A stretch of DNA of 64,000 bases from Fragum whitleyi (GCA_948146395.1 OX411547.1:63617610-63681609), one strand, 5' to 3'. Shown: positions 1 to 10,876, numbered from the stretch's first letter. Numbers and translations: made by a program. The notes: a model not told the origin generated them from the sequence alone.

Positions 1-1093
1 TTTGTTATTTGTGTTTCTTATTTTTGTCATTAAGGCTACTTGTTAATCAAAACACTTGACTTAGGGCTAAAACAAGGTTTTCTGCGGATTGAATTTAAGC
101 CAAATTTTTGTACCAGATTGAATACATTGATTAATATTATAAATTGTAGCAAATCAAGTTATGATAAGTCTTGAATAAATGATCTTACTTTTTTACCCGG
201 CATGACAAATTTTAGAACAATACTTAAATATGTTTAATTTTCAGAACAAATTTGAAATTGCCTAAACTGAAATCGAGCATGATTAATTTTTTTTCTAGAT
301 TTGAAACTTAACATGAGTTATTTTTAGACATACTCAAGACATCATAATGACAAAGAATCTTACCGAAATTGACAAAGATTGGGCTAAAATTTAGGTGCCT
401 GAATCTTTAATATGAATTTCTTGTTATTTAGTGATTTATTTTTAAAGACCAGAGATAAAATATTTTAGCACTCCTGACCGAAGGGGCCTCAAAGTTAACC
501 TCAATGTAAACACAACTCCTCTTTTTTTTATAGATACATTTCTATAACAGAATGTCCCTTATCAAGGGGCTTTGTGAAATTAACAGAGGTTTGGTGATAG
601 CATACAGTATCATGGGAAAAAGTGCTTAATGTCAAACTTATCATTTTTTGTTTACACAACTTCTTCATTTTGCATTGATTGTCATGAAAATTCAACAATT
701 TTTTCTTGGCTACATCTTTGCCATTCGGTGCAATTATGCGGTGTCATTGAAAAGGGACCTTCAAGTTAATTTCCTTATAAACACATTTCCTTCTTCATTT
801 ATGGATGTATTTTCATGAAATTTATATTATTGTTATATCTTGAATAGCCTTATCAAAACATAGGCTTTTCAAAGAGTCATAAGAGCAGTATCAGGCCCTC
901 ATGTTGAAAAATTCCGTTTTCTTTTCACAATTAAACGACCCAACTTGTGACCTCAAGAACATTATTTTCCTCTTAGATGTGACAAAAAATTCTAATCCTT
1001 TTTACAGAGTTTGATCCTTTTTTATCTTGAAATTAAGATGACAAATATTCTGACAAATTTGGTCATGATTGAGCCAAAATTGTGATTTGTCTG
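1..1093. other. AT-rich sequence with degenerate tandem core
   Basis: I see no gene here. From about 480 to 1020 there are loosely repeated blocks of roughly 200 bp, each with a CTTCTTCATTT-like stretch followed by TTTTCATGAAA. They resemble very decayed cores of the tandem-core elements found elsewhere in the window. No terminal hairpin is recognisable, so the edges are approximate. Confidence 0.35.
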
Positions 1094-1275
1094 TTTGAAT
1101 GGGGTTTAACGCCGCTTTCAACAACGTTTCAGCCATATCCCGGTGGCTGGAGCATCTAACAATTGGTTCCTGGTATTTCTCTCACCAGTACTACCATTAC
1201 CTCCTTTCCTAGCCTCAAGCTGCTATCTCACATAGGTTTACGATTATCAACCCATTGGTGAGAGAGAAAAAGTCC
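1094..1275 (-). mobile_element. tRNA-derived SINE, head-less copy
   Basis: Minus-strand copy of the main SINE family. The tail (GTTTAACGCCGCTTTCAAC on the plus strand) and the body (CTCACCAGTACTACCA...GATTATCAACCCATTGG) are present, but the tRNA-like head is missing. 5' truncation is usual for SINEs. It matches the copies at 12599-12861 and 36661-36866. Confidence 0.75.
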
Positions 1276-1813
1276 CAAACTATAATAATAGCAATCATGT
1301 AATAGAAATCAGGCTTCGAGAGACACATTAAAAATGCGTACAGATGTACTAAATGTAGTTTCTTTGATGTACACATTCGCAATAGCACTAAACAACTATA
1401 TCAATAACTTCTAATCAAATCTCGCAAATGAAGCTGTAGATACGAGGTTTAGATTACTAAATGGTCATTAATTTATTCGAATATCCAATGTACAGGTGAC
1501 TATTGAGTTCACAATTAGTATTACGATAGTAGTGTGATAGTAAAGTTGCTATTGGAATATAATTGCCATAGTCAGAAACTGTTGCAATATTATCACAATA
1601 GGTTATTTTTACAGAAAAAAATATAAGATAATCAATGTTAAAGCGTCATACCTTTTGATAGGCAGTGACTTTTTATTGTTCGAATAAGATGCTGTTTACC
1701 TTATATAATGGCGAGTAAATGATAAAATAAGTTAATTACAGATTTTCCCTAAAAAGAATTAGATTTGACCCCATTCTCTGATAAACATACAGAAAGGCAG
1801 CATTGTTACTAAG

Positions 1814-1819
1814 TTTATT
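1814..1819 (-). promoter_or_regulatory. candidate polyadenylation signal AATAAA
   Basis: TTTATT on the plus strand reads AATAAA on the minus strand, about 37 bases past the stop codon of the candidate last exon (1856-2031). The position suits a 3' end signal. Such hexamers are frequent in AT-rich DNA, so alone it proves little. Confidence 0.35.
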
Positions 1820-1855
1820 TTTACTTTCCTTTTTCATGAAAACTATTGTAAACAA

Positions 1856-2031
1856 TCAACAGTCAGCGGAACTTTTACGATATTTATTGACTTCAAAAAA
1901 GGTTATCGAGCTTTTGCTTTTGCAAGGTAAAACAATACGATAAAGCGATAGTACGACCAATTGTAAAAACACTAACCCCATGACGTATAAGTTTGATTTT
2001 TCGGCAACAGCTGTTGCGCAGCATTGGGTGA
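1856..2031 (-). CDS. candidate last exon with a membrane span
   Basis: The minus strand shows an acceptor (CTCTCCATGTCAG) directly before 2031 and an open frame to a TGA at 1856-1858. Entered in phase 1, the reading continues correctly from the phase-1 donor of the exon at 2618-2810. It encodes about 58 residues: a short polar segment with two cysteines (TQCC), one hydrophobic stretch of about 20 residues (beginning LYVMGLVFLQLVV) and a basic tail ending SSADC. This would give the product a C-terminal membrane anchor. A polycystin-like protein should instead continue with several more spans, so this may be an alternative end or a chance open frame. AATAAA follows at 1814-1819. I do not recognise the sequence itself. 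Confidence 0.4.
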
Positions 2032-2617
2032 CTGACATGGAGAGTGTTTATGTAAGATGACTGAAATGTTGTAACAACGACTGATTTATAAACGCCGAAT
2101 AAGTAGCCCTTTGTCCGTCTGGGGTATAGCTTGCTGGATGAAAAAACAACCGCGAAATTCCGACAAATACTTATATTACATTGATGGGAAAAATTTATAA
2201 AATATATATGATTTTATTGCTTTCAGCTAACCTTTGAGTAAATATTTCATGTTTAATTATACGTGTATATCAACGAACTGTGATAGAAGACGAACGGGAA
2301 AACTTGTGAAATTATATTAGATATTTTTTTCTTATTGATAAACCTGAAAAGTTGCTTATGGAATCAATTTCAAGCTGATAAATTGTTCCTGTTTTGTATT
2401 CGTTTCATGCTCAGTCTAAAGACAATTCACATACGTCTTTCCTAGATAGACCTGTGGTAACTTCATCACGAAAGTCCCTTCTTTCAAGACACAATTCAAT
2501 ATTGGCAAACCACAAAAATACGCTGATGGAAACTCAATCAAATTGCGGAAAATTTAGTTCTGAATTCTGCTAATAAGATCGTTTTATATTCAATGATTAT
2601 ATTCGGTTGATTCATAC

Positions 2618-2810
2618 CTTTACTAAGTTCTTGGCTGTCTTCTTTAAATATCTTCTCAATTGTAGCCTCTTCACCACTACCCTGCTGCACAGACCAAGAA
2701 GTTGTGAACTTGTATGTTTTGGATTGCGAAGTTTTTGAAGGCACATCTATCTGTATTTTTATATCCTCGATATGTAATGTTTCTGTTCTAGGTAATCCTT
2801 TTAATCTTAC
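2618..2810 (-). CDS. PLAT-like domain exon, second half
   Basis: Internal exon of 193 bp. On the minus strand the acceptor is TTTTGTTTTAG ending at 2811 and the donor is AAAG|GTATGA at 2617. It enters in phase 0 and leaves in phase 1. It encodes about 64 residues starting VRLKGLPRTETLHIEDIKI. The pattern of a hydrophobic strand, a short loop, and a strand of the type W/H-I-x-x-I-x-I fits the end of a PLAT/LH2 beta-sandwich. The following KTYKFTTSWSV segment resembles the stretch after PLAT in polycystin-1-like proteins (aromatic-F....W.V, then acidic). The frame joins exactly to the exon at 3926-4110. The domain call is by pattern only; another beta-sandwich such as a C2-like fold is possible. 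Confidence 0.55.
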
Positions 2811-2964
2811 CTAAAACAAAATATGAAAACCATTATAGAACAGTCAAATTAAATAAACGATAAGAAATCTCTCTTTTCTATTTCAAATAAATACAGAAAC
2901 ATGTTATAACAAATATCATTCCTTGTGATCGTTTTCCTGGAACGCTGAATGCACCTATATGTAA

Positions 2965-3246
2965 CTAATATAATCGAACGAAATTATCAGCTTTGTTGGG
3001 ACCTATTGGTATTTGCGTTAACGCGCTACCTAGGGCACGTGTAACGCGTAAATAAAACAGGTGATCAAGGATGAGCTCGAACCATTCTTTTAATGAACGA
3101 TATTCACAACCATATTCACGGTAAATTGTCATGGCTTGTTTTTGTCTTTTTGTCTTTTTTGTCTTGATCTTGTTCATCAAATCAATTCCAACTCCGGCTA
3201 TATAAGTAGATAATAGAAAAAGAAATAGTGGAAAAGGGGAGGACAT
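2965..3246 (-). CDS. ORF with signal-peptide-like N-terminus
   Basis: A 93-codon frame starting MSSPFPLFLFLLSTYIAGVG, a good signal peptide or membrane anchor, followed by a lysine-rich stretch (NKIKTKKTKRQKQ) and a mixed C-terminal part with one cysteine. I recognise no family. It lies inside the presumed intron between the PLAT-like exons, on the same strand. A donor-like CTAG|GTAGCG near 3032 would leave in phase 1 and so does not join in frame to the phase-0 exon at 2618-2810. It may be a separate small secreted protein, an alternative first exon, or chance. Confidence 0.25.
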   Translation of the reverse strand: MSSPFPLFLFLLSTYIAGVGIDLMNKIKTKKTKRQKQAMTIYREYGCEYRSLKEWFELILDHLFYLRVTRALGSALTQIPIGPNKADNFVRLY

Positions 3247-3925
3247 TTTGAGACTTTCTTAATTTTCACCCATTCTGTTACAATGGCAACCCGAGTTTTG
3301 GAACGAATTAAATTGTAAAGCTTCAAAAAAGGAACTTCCCAGAAAGTTTCAACTCCAAGTGGTATGGACGAGAATTTGAAAATTAATCATGGTTTGGCGG
3401 ACATTGACTAAGACATCTTTGAAAAAGGTTTGTGTTCCTTAATCTATACAGCGTAAGATTTTCCTTATTTTCGATCCTCTTTTTATAATTGAATAACGCC
3501 TATAGAAAGGTATCTATATATCCACTAATTTTGAAAGCGGAATCCAAGATGGCGACAAGAAATTATTGAAAACAATAAAATGGCAATGACCGAGGACAAA
3601 AATAAATAGGAAAATACATTTTTTTAGGAATGAAAGCAGAGTTGTAGAGAATATAATTAATAGAATAATCAACTTGTCAAGTATGAAATTTCCCTCGAAT
3701 ACGTTATCAATCTGTTTAAAAAAAATCCGTCTGCGGACTAATTTTGAATGCAGGATAACGCATTCCCTCGGATTTTATACCAGAAATAACCAGTTGAATA
3801 TCCTCTATCTATATTCATTTATTGTTCATAAAATCCTTTTTGTTAAAATAAGGACAGTTTAACATGTGCAATTATTTTCACTCTGATAAAAACAATGAAT
3901 AAATTTATCCACTGCTTCACCATAC

Positions 3926-4110
3926 CTTTATTTCACTTATCCCCTTCAGTCCAAAACCGGACAGATCAAATGGTTTGTCAAATTCCAATTTTTGTGAATG
4001 TTCTTTGCCAAGCACCGGTATCTCATCAGTCTGTCGTTTGAAACCCTTCAATGTGATGAAAAGTTTGGCAGAAGTTGGCCCCCTGGTGTTGAATTTCGTT
4101 TTATATATAT
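3926..4110 (-). CDS. PLAT-like domain exon, first half
   Basis: Internal exon of 185 bp. On the minus strand the acceptor is CACATATTCAG just before 4110 and the donor is AAAG|GTATGG at 3925. It enters in phase 1 and exits in phase 0. The reading includes YKTKFNTRGPTSAKLFITLKG, then a charged loop, then FDLSGFGLKGISEIK. This matches the PLAT/LH2 pattern: strand, Thr/Gly-rich turn, strand with hydrophobic-x-hydrophobic-x-L-x-G, then F-x-L.....L-x-x-I-x-x-I leading into the next strand. PLAT domains bind membranes or partner proteins; in polycystin-1-like proteins the domain sits just inside the first membrane span. The upstream partner could be the phase-1 exon at 15296-15475. The overlapping plus-strand frame is a shadow. 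Confidence 0.55.
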
Positions 4111-4429
4111 CTGAATATGTGAAAGGGGGTATAATTAGATTGTTCATTTTTTCTCAGGTTCTTATTTCGAATTGCAAAATTACTAAGGTTCTATTTAACG
4201 GGGGAAACACTAAAAATACTCAAACGCGTTTTCGAGGAATTGTAGAACAGTGTTCTCCTAATTCACGGTCTTACAAATTTGATTTTAATAAATTATATTC
4301 ATATGAACCCTGACAAACTTACATATGTATATAAGGTACGCGAAACCTCATGTAATTTACAAAAGAAATGTCAAAATGAAAGTTTATAAAAACTATTACA
4401 TTACGGTTATTTTAATTTATTTATTTTTA

Positions 4430-4490
4430 ATAGACAAGAGGCCAAAAATGGCTTTATCGCTCAACTGGCTGTAACATCTCTGGATTTTTA
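4430..4490 (+). repeat. 5' end fragment of a tandem-core element
   Basis: AGACAAGAGGCCAAAAATGGC followed by TTTATCGCTCAACTGG is the recognisable head of the tandem-core family, with the small hairpin GGCC...GGCT. No core array or 3' hairpin follows, so only the start survives. Confidence 0.6.
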
Positions 4491-4667
4491 TTAAAGCAAG
4501 CTAAATTTGACTGAAAACAACATATTGAAATCTCTTTTGAAAATTTTAATAATGATTTATCTGGACCTTGCCCACTATGCTCCAAAATACTTGATCACCA
4601 TCAACCTGTATATCCTCAGCCATCTTATTACAAACATTATGGCGTTATGTATCAATTATAGAATATA

Positions 4668-5480
4668 ACAAATTCCTACCGTTGTTTATCGAAAATTTAA
4701 CCACGCTTCTGAGTTCTAAGGCTCAATAAATAATCCTAGAGAGCTTTAGCTCGAGTGGATTATTCATTGAGCCTTAGAACTCAGAAACGTGGTTAAATCT
4801 TCAATAAGTAACGGTAAGAATTAGTTATTATATTATATCATGACTAAATTATCATCATTCCATGGGAAATAATCGCGCGAAGATACCAAGTCTTCAAAAA
4901 ACTGCGGATTAGTTTCTTTTCAAAATGCACGCAATTCTTTTTCACCAAAGTAAGCGACGATAAGCAATCATAAACTCTCAATTCTTTTAAATTTGGCCCT
5001 ACATTTGAATAAGAAAATTGAACAAAATTACATACATAATTATCATAAATCGTTTTTATCAATATAAGAATACTAACATATGCATCTATTACGCTATCTT
5101 CAATCCAAAATTTCAAGTGGGCCAGGGATTCATTTTTTACTGCATCAAGTGAGCTTCAGCGGGGGCGTAGGTAAGGGGTAAGATAAAGCCTAAATGCCAA
5201 CGGCTAAGAACCTCAAATGCCTAAATAAGAAAGAGTATTTAACAATAAAATAAACTATCAAACGAAGTTAACATACCTTAAGAATTAAAAAGAAATGCGA
5301 TGGATTTTTTGTCGATCGCTCATCTCCACTTTATTTTCACGATTTCGTGGTTATGAAGTTAACAGCAGACATCAATTCAATGTCATCCTGGTTATTTATC
5401 ACAAGGTGAACATAGATCACGACAAGAGTCAAAGTTTTGTCTCTACAAATACTCCTCAGTCGAGTAAAGTACAATTTTAA
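4668..5480. repeat. long direct repeat, copy 1
   Basis: This block of about 0.8 kb recurs in the same orientation at 62257-62942 plus 63638-63680. Both contain the same ordered landmarks: the AACAAATTC..TACC start, CTATGGGAAATAA (copy 2) or CCATGGGAAATAA (copy 1), AACTGCGGATTAGTTTC, TCAAATGCC/TCAAATGCCG, GATGGATTTT, CTCCACTTTATTTTCACG, CACAAGGTGAACATAGAT and AAATACTCCTCAGTC. Copy 1 is uninterrupted and keeps the full foldback at its start. The minus-strand frame at 4844-5116 lies inside it, and I could not follow that frame into copy 2, so I do not call it a gene. It may be a dispersed repeat or a segmental duplication. Confidence 0.75.
4671..4822. repeat. large foldback (inverted repeat)
   Basis: Two arms of about 65 bp (4671-4738 and 4757-4822) are near-perfect reverse complements. 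Both contain the shared block CTGAGTTCTAAGGCTCAAT. They are separated by about 18 bases that include AGCTTTAGCTCGAG. As single-stranded DNA or RNA this would form a long hairpin. Only one arm survives in the related copy near 62257. Confidence 0.8.
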
Positions 5481-6189
5481 TCTATCAATCCATCCGGACA
5501 AAGTAAACTTGTGTAAACAATTCTCGTCATAATTTTAAACTACGTCATGAACTATGCCATCGATGAAATATATTTCGCCCAAGATAAATTGAGAGTCTTG
5601 TGTAACGAACCGAGCGCATAGCCAGACGTGATCCATTCAGAGAAAAAGATCCACAACCCTAAATGGGTCGTTTCTGTCTATATAGGCTTCAATTAACCAT
5701 TTAACCAAGGGCAGGTCTTTCTCGTTTGTATATCCAATGCAAGGTACTTCCCTTTAAACCGTTACATTTGCAAAGTATAATACCCCTACACTTATTTGAC
5801 AGCCGTTTTAAAATTATTTTCGTAATATAGACAAAATTGAGGGTTTTTTTTATCAGGTTGCCTTGCAAAATTATTTACCTAATGTTACATCAATAAAGAT
5901 TTGTACATAGGCTGAATGGAACAACCACTCAGAACTTTTTTCGACGATTGGCGCCCATTTAACCACGATGCGACTGCATGATTTGTATAAACATAAAATC
6001 ACGTACCATGATAGAATCTATAAATCAAATCCTTCATTATGGTATTTCCCGTGTCTGTTTTTAAGATTATTCAGGAAATTTCCGATCCCTTGACTATTAG
6101 GTAAATATGTATGTAGAATATTTTTGATCTTTCTAGAAAGGACTTTTAGAAAGTGATTCAAACTCTAGAATCTTCTAGTGTTCTATGCT
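5481..6189. other. no gene seen
   Basis: AT-rich sequence without a convincing exon, RNA gene or repeat boundary. Confidence 0.4.
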
Positions 6190-6565
6190 TTTTTTAGTGA
6201 AAATAAGCCCCGCCCTTCCACGCCCATATTTTGGGCCCGATATTTTTTTTTCTTTTTAAATAATCTAAGTAAAGGGTCACCCAAGGAACATCATTACAAA
6301 GTTTCATCGTAATCAGTCCAAGGTTTTTAAAGATTTTCGAGTTCAAAAGTTCCAACCCCTGCCTAGCCCATATTTAAGGGGCAATTAAAATTTCTTGAAC
6401 AAATTTAGAAGAGGGTCATAATAGGATCATTCCTACAAAGTTTCGTTTAAAATTCCGCCCATTGGTTTGGGGGGGGGGGGGGAGATGATGTTTAAAGAAA
6501 AAGTTTACAGACGGACGACTGACACAAAGTCATGACATTAGCTCACAGGCCTTCGGCAAGTGGTT
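6190..6565 (+). repeat. decayed tandem-core element fragment (155-bp type)
   Basis: Contains AATAAGCCCCGCCCTTCCACGC, then GGGTCACCCAAGGAAC and GTTTCATCG, as in the core of 7226-7889. It ends with a GACGGACGACTGAC stretch and a damaged 3' hairpin (AGCTCACAGGCCTTCGG). A run of 14 G (6469-6482) replaces the GG-AGGAGATG usually found at that place. Confidence 0.6.
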
Positions 6566-7124
6566 CAAAGAATATGTAGCATATTTCTAAATTACCCCGG
6601 ACAAAAGACACGTTAGATAGTTAAAAAAGGGCAAATAGTTTAAAAGTTAACAAAGGGCAAATAGTTTCACGGTACCCATGATAACCTATTGATTAGTAAG
6701 TTATTGATTTACTTACATATTCTATCCAAAAACTTCGAGCTTTTCTTGAATAGACCTGGAACATAAAGCAAATTATTACTAAAGACTTTTCAATGCTAGT
6801 ACTGATATTTTCTTAAATTAATATGGGAAAATATTGTAAAGGCCAAGTTCTCTGGGCAGAGCATGTGAGGGCAACAAAGCTAAAGAACAATACCGAGCAA
6901 TATATTCCAATACATCAATAATGGTTGTTTTGAATAGTTGATGTTGTTAAACGAATTTCCCTTCTTATTTTTTATAACATGCAATTTTTAGTCTCCTATA
7001 GGCGTTTTGTTAATTAATCAGCGTATTTTGATCACAGAGTTAGCATAAAGGTATTCCCGCAAAAATCTTTTCCCTTTATTTTTTTGTCCTGATTAGATCA
7101 CCTAAAGATGAGCATGTAAAGATT
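6566..7124. other. no gene seen
   Basis: AT-rich sequence with a local direct duplication (AAAGGGCAAATAGTTT at about 6627 and 6653). No exon or RNA gene is supported. Confidence 0.4.
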
Positions 7125-7126
7125 TT

Positions 7127-7225
7127 CAGCAAGTGGAGGCTAGGAAAGGATTTGGCGGTTTTAATGGTGAGAGAAATATCAGGAAACCATTGTTAGGTGC
7201 TCCAGCCGCCGTGAAATAACTGAAA
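7127..7225 (+). mobile_element. SINE, part split by a later insertion
   Basis: The SINE body reads AGCAAGTGGAGGCTAGG...CCATTGTTAGGTGCTCCAG and stops at AATAACTGAAA. The tail resumes at about 7890 (AATGTTGAAAGCGGCATAAA). Removing 7226-7889 restores the tail as seen in the uninterrupted copy at 12599-12861. The tRNA-like head is missing. Confidence 0.8.
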
Positions 7226-7889
7226 GAAGAGGGCCATAATGGCCCCGAATCGCTCATCTGAAATTTATTGGTCCAGTGGAACTCATCCAAAAAACTTCCT
7301 GGTATAGTTTCATTCATATTTGCCTAATTGTTGAAGAGGAACTTAAATTCCAAGATTTCAAAGTAAGAGTTGACGCTGCCAACCCATTAATTACTAAGGA
7401 GTCTCAAATTAAGCCCCTCCCTGCTACGCCTACATTTATGGGCCAATCGAAATTTCACAAAGAATTTTTGAAAAGGGTAACCCAAGTAACATTCTGGTAA
7501 AGTTTCATTGAAACCGTCCCAGTGGTTCAGGAGATGTTGTTCAAAGATTTCGGGCTCAAAATAAGCCCCACCCTGCCACGGGCAAATCAAACTTCGCGAA
7601 CAAGTTTTGATAAGGGTCACCCAAGGAACATTCTGGTAAAGTTTCATTGAAATCTGCCCAGTGGTTCAGGAGGAGATGGCGTTCGAAGATTTCGGGCTCA
7701 AAATAAGCCCCAAACTGCCACGCCCATATTTATGGACCAATCAGATTTTCGTGAACAATTTTCATCCATTGAAATCAGCCAAGTGGTTAAGGAGGAGAAG
7801 AAAGTTTTAAGAAAGCTGACGACGGACGACGAAGTCAGGATGATCCTAAAAGCTCCCATTGAGCACATTGTGCTCAGGTGAGCTAAAAA
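7226..7889 (+). mobile_element. tandem-core element, 155-bp monomer type
   Basis: The head is GAAGAGGGCCATAATGGCCCC (hairpin GGGCC/GGCCC) followed by CGAATCGCTCATCTG. The core holds about three monomers of roughly 150-160 bp carrying ACATTCTGGTAAAGTTTCAT, CAGTGGTTCAGGAG, GATTTCGGGCTCAAAATAAG and CACGCCCATATTTATGG. It ends GACGACGGACGACGAAG and a hairpin GAGCACATTGTGCTC then AGGTGAGCTAAAAA. The three local frames are readings of the core, not genes. It sits inside an older SINE. Confidence 0.8.
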
Positions 7890-7924
7890 TGTTGAAAGCG
7901 GCATAAAACTCCGTTCAATTAAAC

Positions 7925-7985
7925 TTCAACAACCCAAAGGTGAGAGACCCATAGTTGGAAAGAATGAGTGCCGCCGTCGGGAATA
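7925..7985 (-). repeat. SINE head-proximal fragment
   Basis: TTCAACAACCCAAAGGTGAGAGACCC followed by GGAAAGAATGAGTGCCGCCGTCGGG matches the head/body junction of the SINE family on the minus strand. Only about 60 bp remain. Confidence 0.55.
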
Positions 7986-8129
7986 TTCTTTTAAAGTTTC
8001 ACATGAATGTACCCATTAATAGTAAAAGAGAAGTTTTGTTAAGAAATTAAATTAATTATATCACCAGACATTTATATGCATATGTTAACATGATGTAAAT
8101 ACTTAAAGAATTTTTGTATTAAAATTGTT

Positions 8130-9020
8130 TAAGAAAGCAATCATTGTGATGATACAATCATTCTAAGCAAGATTGAAATCGATCGGATAAAACTGTCGGC
8201 TTAAGAGTGTTAAAGAGGGTTTTCAAATACTTCCATTTGCCCCTGTTTCCCGTGGTGCTGACATTTAAGGCCCATCATAGAAAGGAGGCATTATTATAAA
8301 GGTATAAGCATTCTGAGCAAGTTTGAAGACAATCAGATGACAACTGTGCAGTTAGAAGGGTAAACGGGGATTATCTGATCAAAAATCAAGTATTTTCATT
8401 TTGCCCCTTGACGCCTCAGGACCACTTTTGAAAGAAACCTTTCTTGTGAAAGCACAATCATTCAGAGTTTGAATTCAATCGGAACAATGTGGACTTTGGA
8501 GCGTTAATTTTTCATTGTCTTCTATTCCGATTAAGCTGAACGGATCTGGCCTATTTAAATAGGAATCATCCTTGTGATGGTCCACCAATATTGACCAAGT
8601 TTAAAGACAAACGGGTAGAGCGTTAACGAGGATTTTCTAAATAAATTTGTTTTTTTTTTCATTTGGCCCCTCTTCCCGTGAAGCTTGACCGATCGGGCCA
8701 ATTTTCGAAAGGAACAGTCCTTGTGATAGTACAATTATTCAGAGCAAGATTGGCGACATTCGAATGAAAACTTTGTTCTTAAGAACGTTAACGAGGATGT
8801 CCTACTTGACGGATCGGAGCTTTTTTTGAAAGCAAGTTTGAGCCAGCTTGAAATCAATCGGGTAAAATTTAGATTTAAGAGCGTTAACGAGGATTTTTGA
8901 TTGACTTAATAAGGCTCCGGGAAAACCTGTATTGCAATAGCTCTTCTAAAATCGAAGGCACAGCCAGCTAGACGTAAGGTCGGACCACGGACGGGCGGAC
9001 ATCGAAAAAGGCTGCCATAG
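8130..9020 (+). repeat. diverged tandem array with element-like end
   Basis: Five or so degenerate units of about 155-170 bp. Landmarks repeat: AAGCATTCTGAGCAAGTTTGAAGAC or CATTCAGAGC, AGAGCGTTAACGAGGATTTT, TTTGCCCCT..CCCGTG. The array ends with GTCGGACCACGGACGGGCGGAC, like the GACGGACGAC run at the 3' end of the tandem-core elements, but the final hairpin is not evident. Confidence 0.55.
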
Positions 9021-9455
9021 AGACTTGAGTATACCCAAATAACTTTCTTAGTTGGAATTATAACAAGATTGTTCATGATTGTCCAATATTGCTCACGTTG
9101 GTCTCATTGACTTCTCTCTAAGCATATCATCTTGAAATGACCACTTGAGGCCCAGCAAAATACATTATGCTGCATGAAGTTAAGTCTATGAAAAATAAAT
9201 ACAAGAACGAAAAAGACAAGCCGGGATCCATAAAATATATTTTATTGTATGGCCTAGAATAATGAAAATCGGTCAGATGTATGTGTTGTTCGCTGTCGAA
9301 CGGTACACGTTTTAAACTACGCAATATCTCACCTCTTTGCACCATTAGAAGCACTTCCTCAAATGCAAGAATCCCGTGCAGGCGGAGGTCATTGAGTTTG
9401 CCCAAGAATTTTCAACGACTAACACAAATTGGGCAATTTGCATCAATGCCGCGAA

Positions 9456-10760
9456 TGTCGGAAGTCGAACGTGGATAATCTATAGCAATGTTTAGCTGGG
9501 TCAAGTCCAACGGCAGGTTGCTGCACATTTTGATGTGCAAATTTGCATTATTGAGCCGCCGTCATAGCGCAGTAAGTAGCGCGTCGAACTGTCAATCTTA
9601 AGGTCCCGAGTTTGATCCTCGACGGCGGCACTCTCCCTTTACGGCAATTTGTCTACCACCAATCGGTTGATAATCTTGGACCTATGTAGGTTAGCAGCTG
9701 GAGGCTAAGAAAAGATGTGATAGTTGTACTGGTATGAAAATACCGGGAATCCATTGTTAGGTGCTCAAGCCGCCGCGATATAAATGGAATAATGTTGCAT
9801 AAAGCTGCGTTAAACCCCATTAAAACAAACAAACAAATCGAACCATTAACCGTCTTGTTCAAAGTCTGCGAGTGACGGGGAGGAGGGTCAACGGCCGACC
9901 GCGAAGTGGACGCCCGCGCGTCACGACGGCATATCAGGATCGGTTACGGACACTTCGTCTCCTATGTTATCGCAATCTCACAGCTAACGAAACTGCAAAT
10001 AACACTAGGAAGTCAATATCGCCATATTTGTCCCGATACGGTTCGAAACCGCGTACATGGCAATGACCTAAGAGCCCGAAGTCCCTAATTTTTTACTTCC
10101 GCTAACACCTGTGCGTCGCCACCGCCGTTTGCCAAGGTTACAAGCACACTCACCACGAAGTTTCCTATTAGGCAATGGAGACAGGTATTCTACACCGAAA
10201 AATCGCGGTTCTCTCTCTGCCATTAGGACGGCCGACGACGTGTATTCCGAGGTCGCGGTAAACGTTACACCATCGCACGCCAACGACGCGTGCGTCGTTG
10301 AACGGGAAAGATTTGGTGGTGGATTGGTATGTATTTTGGACGGCAACTCCTTTGGGTTTAAATCACAATTGATCGTGATTGAAGGTAATTTTAACGTCGT
10401 CAGATAAAGAGACGAAATCCTCCACCCAAAATGCCGTCTCATTGGTGCAAGCTCGGAACCTGATGTGTAGCAAGATAGTGCCCATGTCGCCAGAGTTTGC
10501 CAGTTTTTTCTTGCCAACAGTAACATACACCAAATCGGTTGGTCAGCATTCAGTTCAGATTTGTCCCTAATTGAACATTTGTGGGACGAACTTGATAGGA
10601 GGGTAAGGTAAATGCCCCGACTAATCATGTCCAGCTAACACATTCCATGCACGAATAATGGCATAACAACCATAAGGCCATGATTAACACCCTGGTGAAT
10701 TCCATGCAAAGACGAATCAGGGCTGCCATAGCTGCGCATGGAGGACACACAAGATACTAA
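9456..10760 (+). pseudogene. dead Tc1-like transposase, split by a SINE
   Basis: A decayed Tc1-family transposase. Before the SINE, MSEVERG at about 9458 and a shifted frame with QRQVAAHFDV give the start of the DNA-binding helix-turn-helix. After the SINE, TINRLVQSLRVTGRR and GRPRSGRPRVTT continue it. Further on, in different frames, are EKSRF (the TDESRF region), a degenerate DNARPH region, and LSLIEHLWDELDRRVR, which holds the third catalytic acidic residue. The end is MQRRIRAAIAAHGGHTRY followed by TAA at 10758-10760. Many frameshifts and stops make it inactive. I could not define the terminal inverted repeats. The 186-codon minus-strand frame over it is a shadow. Confidence 0.8.
9555..9838 (+). 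mobile_element. tRNA-derived SINE with head
   Basis: The tRNA-like head GCCGCCGTCATAGCGCAGT carries box A (TAGCGCAGTAAG) and a box-B-like GAGTTTGATCC. The anticodon loop reads CTGTCAA, giving anticodon GTC, so the head is tRNA-Asp-like. The body and the tail (GCTGCGTTAAACCCCATT, then AAACAAACAAACAAA) are complete. It lies within the Tc1-like transposase: CATTA occurs at the left edge and again just right of the tail, a possible short target duplication. Confidence 0.85.
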
Positions 10761-10876
10761 TATGTCCGGCCGTGTTTCGCAAAACAAGACGAGTCATCCT
10801 TAAAAAGGTATTTTTTTTACTTTTTCAGCATCGAAAATCGTTTGAAATTTGAACAGCTTGTTTCTTACAGATAATA

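Noticed and set aside
4844..5116. 90-codon minus-strand frame as a gene
   Set aside because: It lies in a repeat that recurs at 62.4 kb, and I could not follow the frame through the second copy.
10068..10628. 186-codon minus-strand open frame
   Set aside because: It runs antisense across the decayed Tc1-like transposase, whose plus-strand fragments are recognisable; the frame has no domain.
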